Shown here: positions 59,041 to 64,000 of the stretch, one piece after another | How the letters are laid out: each line of letters starts with the position of its first letter | Numbering within the stretch: the stretch's first letter is position 1 | NCBI GenBank assembly: GCA_963989385.1 | Contig: OZ022503.1 | Span: forward strand, 86,897,138 to 86,961,137 | Direction: 5' to 3' | DNA length: 64,000 bases | Source of the DNA: Ctena decussata | Taxonomy: Eukaryota; Mollusca; Bivalvia; Lucinida; Lucinidae | Made by a program: the position numbers and the translations under genes | Notes under the pieces: model-generated | What the model was told of the DNA's origin: nothing | What the model saw: the letters and a program-made list of their open reading frames with translations, nothing else | Database searches by the model: none

Positions 59041-60398
59041 GTTAGGCACTGTAATAATATAGCCCTCAAGTTTTTTGTAAATATAGAGGAACGGCAGGAC
59101 AGGCTTCCTACGATGTACTGGCTACCTAAACTTCATAAACGACCATATAAAGCCAGGTTTATTTCTAATTCTAGTGCTTGTACCACTACTGAACTTTCCA
59201 AATTATTAACTTCTTGCCTTACCGCTATCAAAATTCATGTAATTAGGTACTGCGAAAAAGTTAACGAACGGTCAGGCAAAAAGTTGTTTTGGTCAATTAA
59301 AACTTCTACCGAGGTTCTTGATAAACTGAAGTGTATAGGATATCGGGCGTCTAGTTTGTCTACATACGATTTTTCTACACTCTATACAACGTTGCCCCAT
59401 AATTTAATAAAAAAGAAACTAATAAATTTAATTGAGACTACTTTTCAGAGAGAGGGTGCTCTTTATCTTGCTTGCAATGATAAACATGTTTTTTTTTTAC
59501 TTCTGATGACCAAAAAAGGCTTAAAATGTGGTCTTGCCAAAATGTTTGTGATGCTTTAGTATATCTCCTAGATAACATTTTCATCAGATTTGGTACTAAG
59601 TTACACAGACACATTGTAGGAATTCCGATGGGTACTAACTGTGCTCCTCTTGTAGCAGATTTGTTTTTATTTTGCTATGAAAGAGATTTTATGATGCCTT
59701 TTTCTGATGATACTCAAGCTCATGTCATTGAAGCATTCAACTCAACGTCTAGATACTTGGACGACCTTTTAAATATTGACAATCCTTATTTTGAAGGAAT
59801 GGTTATCCAAATTGAAATTTATCCTGCTGAACTGCAGTTAAATAAAGCAAATACTTCTGATACCGAGGCCCCTTTTTTGGATTTACATTTATCAATTTTA
59901 GACGGATTTGTTTCATCTAAAATTTATGACAAACGCGATGATTTTGATTTCGACACTGTTAAGTTTCCGTTTTTGGATGGTGACGTTCCCCGCACCACTT
60001 CTTATGGTGTTTACATTTTTCAACTTATTCGCTTCGCTAGGGTGTCTAGTCATTTGACTGATTTCAATGCTCGTAATAAAAGTTTGACTGCCAAGCTGTT
60101 ACAGCAGGGGTATCGGTAAAATAAACTTCGGAAAGCTTTTTCTAAATTTTATCGTAGACACTTTGAATTGGTTTCTAAATATATATAGTATATAAATTAC
60201 GCAAAATCGTAGGGAAAACAGAATTTCCTGATAAATTTAAAAATTACCATGCGATTTAAACGCATTGGCTATAACATAGATGTAATACGACAGTCTGCAT
60301 GCTTAGTGGTTAACCCAATCACGGTTGACAACTTTGCTGTCCTCTTAAATTGCACGCCGGTGGATCGGGGTTCAGACTCTATGATAGCCCCTACATAA
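59041..60398 (+). pseudogene. PLE-type reverse transcriptase, broken but with intact catalytic motifs
   Basis: The reading begins CNNIALKFFVNIEERQDRLP, then MYWLPKLHKRPYKARFI from 59113, YDFSTLYTTLPH (motif A), GIPMGTNCAPLVADLFLFCY and SRYLDDLLNID (catalytic YLDD), PFLDLHLSI and the basic C-terminal region. A one-base loss in the T run at 59489-59498 shifts the frame. TAA at 60117-60119 replaces a tyrosine codon seen in copy 1, and about 60 bases are missing near 60185. The family copies RNA into DNA at the target site. No GIY-YIG domain follows, as in endonuclease-deficient PLE lineages. The N terminus is missing. Confidence 0.87.
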
Positions 60399-60884
60399 AG
60401 CTATATATTAGTTGGTTGGGGCCGAATGTTTGTCTGTTTCATGGCCCATCGGGGTTCAACTGGTGGTCTTCTTTTGCTCCAGTGTTCCAGTGGTGTTGCT
60501 GACGCCCAAGGAATCTCCAGGTGTCTCAACACGTTTTGGCTGTCGAGTCCTCATCCTTGCTTCATCACAGTCTTTTCTTGATTTTAATTGTTGCCCGTGA
60601 TGACTCGCTGATGAGTTAGGGGACCTCCATACGACCCGAACTACCAACTAATTGTGTGCACCGCGGCGGAGGGTGAGGGTGAAGGTTTGGGCCCAGTAAA
60701 ACCGGTTTAAACTCCCAGTAGTTATAACTGACCGTCCCAAGGCGGTAATTTCGTTGCGGTTGCATTTGTTTTATGTTCGGTGCTGTTTGGTTTATTGTGT
60801 TATCATTTAACCCTTCTGTGATAAAAAATTGAAAATAGATAAAAAATAGTTGTTAAATGTTTTCGTATAATTTGCTTAGTCTGT

Positions 60885-61245
60885 TGTGAAATTAAAATCT
60901 TAAAAAGTTTTTCCAAGAGCAGAGAATACATACAGAAATAGGAACATGGGCAAGACTACGTAGTTTCGGTAAATAAAGCCTCGTCAGTGACCCTGACAAT
61001 ATCTGGTACGAAACCAGAAAAAAAGCATACTGTAATTTATTAATTTTAAATGGGCAGTCGATTCAAAGACTGATTAGTTTCAAAAGGATCCAAATAATAT
61101 AAAATTAAAATCCTAAAGTGTTCCTTTAAGACGATGATGTAGAATAATTGTCTAATCGATCTCAAATTTTAGATTTCTCAGAATCTATCCTTTGATCTCA
61201 AAGGATGTAAATGAAATATAATCTGAACTATGGATGAACAAAGAC
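60885..61245 (-). mobile_element. Hammerhead repeat inserted in PLE copy 2
   Basis: A single unit on the minus strand, from TCATCCATAGTTCAGATT to the terminus TTTTAATTTCA. A ~25-bp internal insertion (AAATTAAAATCCTAAAGTGTTCC) lies near 61100-61130. It separates GTCTGTTGT from CCTTTCTGTTGG in the PLE 3' arm; uninterrupted forms are at 7935 and 37950. Confidence 0.8.
60948..60993 (-). ncRNA. Hammerhead ribozyme, weakened
   Basis: Core CTGACGA, GAAA, ACTACGTAGT and GTC are intact, but stem II (GGCTTTATTTACC) has a C-A mismatch and stem I a C-U mismatch. Activity is uncertain. Confidence 0.7.
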
Positions 61246-61437
61246 AACGGACCTTTCTGTTGGTCTAAATTATTTAGTTTGGTAAAGATGGCTGAGTTGC
61301 CACCTATTTGGGAAAGAGCTGCTGACTCGGCTTATTGTTTGTTGGGATGTCTTTGTCAATCTTTCCCTTAGATGTTGGGGATAGGGTTTAAGATCTGATT
61401 CAGTCAGTTCCTGAAGTATAGTTACTCTTAAATTTAC

Positions 61438-61745
61438 AACAGACTAAGCAAAATATACGAAAAACATTTAACAACTATTTTCACCTATTTTCTATTTTTA
61501 TTATAGAAGGGTTAAAATGAGAACACAATAAATTAAACAGCACCGAACATAAAACAAATGCAACCGCAACGAAAGTACCGCCTTGGAACGACCAGTAATT
61601 ACTACATGGGGGGGGGGGGGGGGGGTTAAACCGGTTTTACTGGGCCCAACCCTTTACCCTCACCCGCCGCCGCGATGCACACAATTAGTTGGTAGTTCGG
61701 TTCGTATGGAGGTCCCCTAACTCATCGAGAGTCATCACGTGCAAA
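61438..61745 (+). repeat. Inverted PLE arm next to copy 2
   Basis: CAACAGACTAAGCAAAATAT to TCATCGAGAGTCATCACG corresponds to 5440-5740 in the left arm of copy 1, and is the inverse of the 60600-60880 region. A G run lies at 61608-61625 where other copies have about six bases. Confidence 0.8.
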
Positions 61746-61927
61746 TTTAACACAAATTCAAGTTTCTTTTTTTTGACAGGATGTCTTGTTCCAGGGCTGC
61801 TGGCACCTTTCAGACAAAATAAAGCCTGAAACTCACGGATGATACGGTAACGGCGCTTCAAGTCACCATGATGCAATGCAAGATTAGCATGTAGAAACGA
61901 CTATAATTTATTTCAATGTGGTAAGAA

Positions 61928-62018
61928 GCCCAGCGATCATTTAACGACATAGTAAAGTCGATTCGACGTCTTTGCGACTTACGTTGTTACGTCTTTTGGA
62001 CGTTGCGTGCCTGGCAGG
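61928..62018. mobile_element. Decayed CAGCRGGCACA-type palindrome
   Basis: GCCCAGCGATCATTTAACGA at the left and GGACGTTGCGTGCCTGGCAG at the right, with ACGTCTTT-type inner repeats. Flanking this, CTTGTTCCAGGGCYGCKGGCACCTTTCA is repeated at 61780 and 62062. Confidence 0.5.
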
Positions 62019-62989
62019 ATGCAAGTTTATCACAAGTTTCTTTTTTTTTTGACAGAACGTCTTGTTCCAGGGCCGCGGGCACCTTTCAAAGTCTTCCCGT
62101 GCACGCCCACAATGTTAAAAGAACGGCGTATTGTAATTGGCGCTGTTTGATATAGCAGCTTGCATCACTGTGATTGGCCTATGGGTTGATACTCCAATGC
62201 CTAAATTTATTCAAATACCTATTGTTCGGATGTCATAATATTAAGTAGCGATTCCAGGGAAACAAATCCTGTATTTAAATGAAAGCATTTCTACGTGAAT
62301 TGTGTACAATTACACTACACGGCAGTAGGAGATATATTTCGATGATTTAGACTGATACATCAAAAATGATAACACTTACTAATAGTTGAATCTAACTAAG
62401 ATTAGTGAGAAAAGTTTGGGATCAGTAGATACGACTTAAAATCGCTGACGAAACTCCTGTTGTTTGGTTCCAGGTATTCTGTTTTCTTACTGAAGTTAAT
62501 AAGCTATCAATGATACTCTCAAAGTATTATCACATGGTATCACGAGTATAAGAGTACTGCATATCAATACACTTGGTGTTTTCAGTTGAGGTAGCTGAAT
62601 GATCATCTGTCTGGGAAAGAGCTGTTCGTTCGGATATACATTTTTCTACAGCTGGGAAGTAAAATTAAAATATTAAAGAGTTCCTTCAAAAGCAGAAAAC
62701 CATTATACCATTATAGTCATGCATGTCCGTTTAAAAACATTTCTGCCATGGTCCTTCTTCTGAATGTGTTAGTAGTGAAGATATTTAACTGGAATATAAA
62801 CTGAAGTGTCAAGAGTGGTCGCAAATGGTAGCAATATATTCCGTCTATCACAATCATTGCTAATGTAACGTTTGTATTAACGCCAAAGGTTTTGAAATGT
62901 TAACTTCAGAATGGTCGGGTGTAATGGTAGTTTTACTTACCTACCACATACATACATGCATATATACATACATGTAATAACTTTGCTTC
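62019..62989. other. Intergenic; small hammerhead-repeat 3' end at about 62660-62700
   Basis: AAAATTAAAATATTAAAGAG with TTCCTTCAAAAGCAGAAAA matches the terminal 40 bp of the ribozyme repeat on the minus strand. The rest of the unit is absent. 62780-62900 shares an unnamed dispersed repeat with 54065-54190. Confidence 0.5.
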
Positions 62990-63665
62990 TCTTCAATTGC
63001 ATGTCGGTTGGTCGGGCATAATATTCATTGCTGAGCTTGCCCTGACTGTTTCTTGATTACTTGGGATTCGACTGATAGTTTCATTTTGCTACGGTATTTC
63101 AGTGGTTTTGTTTGTCACTTGACACCCAAGGGATCCCCAGGTGTCGCAGTAAGTTGTTTCTGTCGAGTCATCATCTCTGATTCATCATAGGTCTTAACTT
63201 TAATTTGTTTATCTCCAGTGATAATCAATAGATAGGTTAAGGAACCTTCATGCGAATCAAACAGCTAACTGAATGTTTCGAACCACCGCAGAGGCAAAAG
63301 GCGAGGTTTAGATCCAGTAAAACTTGTTAAGGCCCTCTCCCAATCCCGGTAATATATTGCTGACCGTTACAAGGCGGCACGTCTGTTCTGGTTCCTCAGT
63401 GTTACATGTCATATTCGCTTGTCTCTAGCAGGCTGGTCACTTAAAAAGTTGCCAATTCTGCTTTCTGATTTTTTTTTTGTAATTTGAAATAATTAAATAG
63501 GTAAACATTTTGTTGATATTGTTTTTAATAAGGACAGCTGAAACGCTGTCTGTTTGCGAAAGGGCTGTTAATTCGGTTCTCTATTCGTGTGTTTCGTGAG
63601 CTTTTGTCAATTTGTGTGTGTGTGTGCTTCTTTCCCTTTTGATTTTAGGGCGGGAAGTGGGATTT
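62990..63665 (+). pseudogene. Ancient PLE 3' region
   Basis: It follows the order of the 7454-8143 arm in diverged form: GGTTGGTCGGGCATAATATT, ACACCCAAGGGATCCCCAGG, TGTCGAGTCATCATCTCTGA, TGCGAATCAAACAGCTAACT, TGCTGACCGTTACAAGGCGG, AAAGGGCTGTTAATTCGG and TTCTTTCCCTTTTGATTTT. This is an older subfamily than copies 1 and 2. Confidence 0.7.
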
Positions 63666-64000
63666 GTTAGTATAAATTCCTGATTATTGCCTATTTGTTT
63701 TATTTTGAAATTTTTCATACTGCAATTGCAATGTGGGTTATATGCATCTACATTTAAACCTACATTGGCGCCTTACACTTCAGCTACATACGTACATAGT
63801 AAAAGATGTCAGATCGATCGATACCATTACCCGAATTGCATACATTATTTGATTAATGTAATTTTAATGTAATTTACATGATGATTTCTAGTCTTTAACA
63901 ATGCCATGCATCGTGATATCACAAGTAAACCCATGGGCAATGATCAGGAATTAATACAATCAAATCACACATCCCGCCATGACAGTGAATGACCGTTCTT
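63666..64000. other. No feature seen
   Basis: AT-rich end of window. Confidence 0.3.

Larger units (their letters stand above)
58839..61437 (+). mobile_element. Penelope-like element copy 2, interrupted by a hammerhead repeat
   Basis: The left terminal piece 58839-59040 leads directly into the RT (59041-60398) and the 3' region (60399-60884). A ribozyme repeat follows (60885-61245), and the terminal part resumes with CCTTTCTGTTGGTCTAAATT to GTTACTCTTAAATTT. The left arm is much shorter than in copy 1. Both copies are dead but retain different parts. Confidence 0.8.

Overview
This looks like an intergenic, repeat-dense stretch of an AT-rich metazoan genome, most likely a bivalve or related mollusc. 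The evidence is tRNA-derived SINEs, palindromic MITEs, tandem-array elements with GTCCGTCC-rich ends, an RTE-type non-LTR retrotransposon, and Penelope-like elements (PLEs) carrying hammerhead ribozymes. The organism call is inference. No bacterial operon and no certain host gene is visible. Only two short exon-like segments (22731-22811 and 39458-39573) could belong to host genes, both at low confidence.

Layout. 0.3-5.2 kb: a small MITE, a foldback-like repeat interrupted by a tRNA-derived SINE, then AT-rich sequence. 5.2-10.4 kb: PLE territory, with a dead copy between two ~700-bp inverted arms, older fragments, a hammerhead repeat and a 5'-truncated PLE tail. 10.5-21.3 kb: MITE-like elements with internal tandem arrays, one nested inside another. 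21.3-24.6 kb: mostly unannotated sequence with palindromic MITEs. 24.9-32.0 kb: a 5'-truncated, decayed RTE element split by a 4.4-kb insertion bounded by two nearly identical TIR elements, one of which contains a PLE tail. 32.2-33.8 kb: another tandem-array element. 34.7-39.3 kb: PLE ends and a large inverted-repeat element that has trapped PLE, ribozyme and SINE fragments. 41.9-44.2 kb: a TIR element with a 5-bp target duplication. 44.7-49.4 kb: SINEs, a ribozyme repeat and a palindromic MITE. 50.4-52.5 kb: degenerate satellites. 55.1-57.0 kb: a MITE, a tandem dimer of the ribozyme repeat, a 42-bp minisatellite and a perfect-looking palindrome. 58.8-63.7 kb: a second PLE copy, itself interrupted by the ribozyme repeat, plus inverted and ancient PLE ends.

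The standout is a ~379-bp repeat family carrying a type I hammerhead self-cleaving ribozyme. Strong copies lie at 9.5, 47.2, 55.65 and 56.0 kb, and weaker ones at 38.2-38.9 and 60.95 kb. It occurs as a tandem dimer and as monomers that share one 3' end. That is the structure expected of retrozymes, which are circular-RNA-forming non-autonomous retroelements thought to depend on PLE reverse transcriptases. Two dead PLE reverse transcriptases lie in the same window. All coding retroelements seen are broken, so the window records layered insertions rather than active genes.
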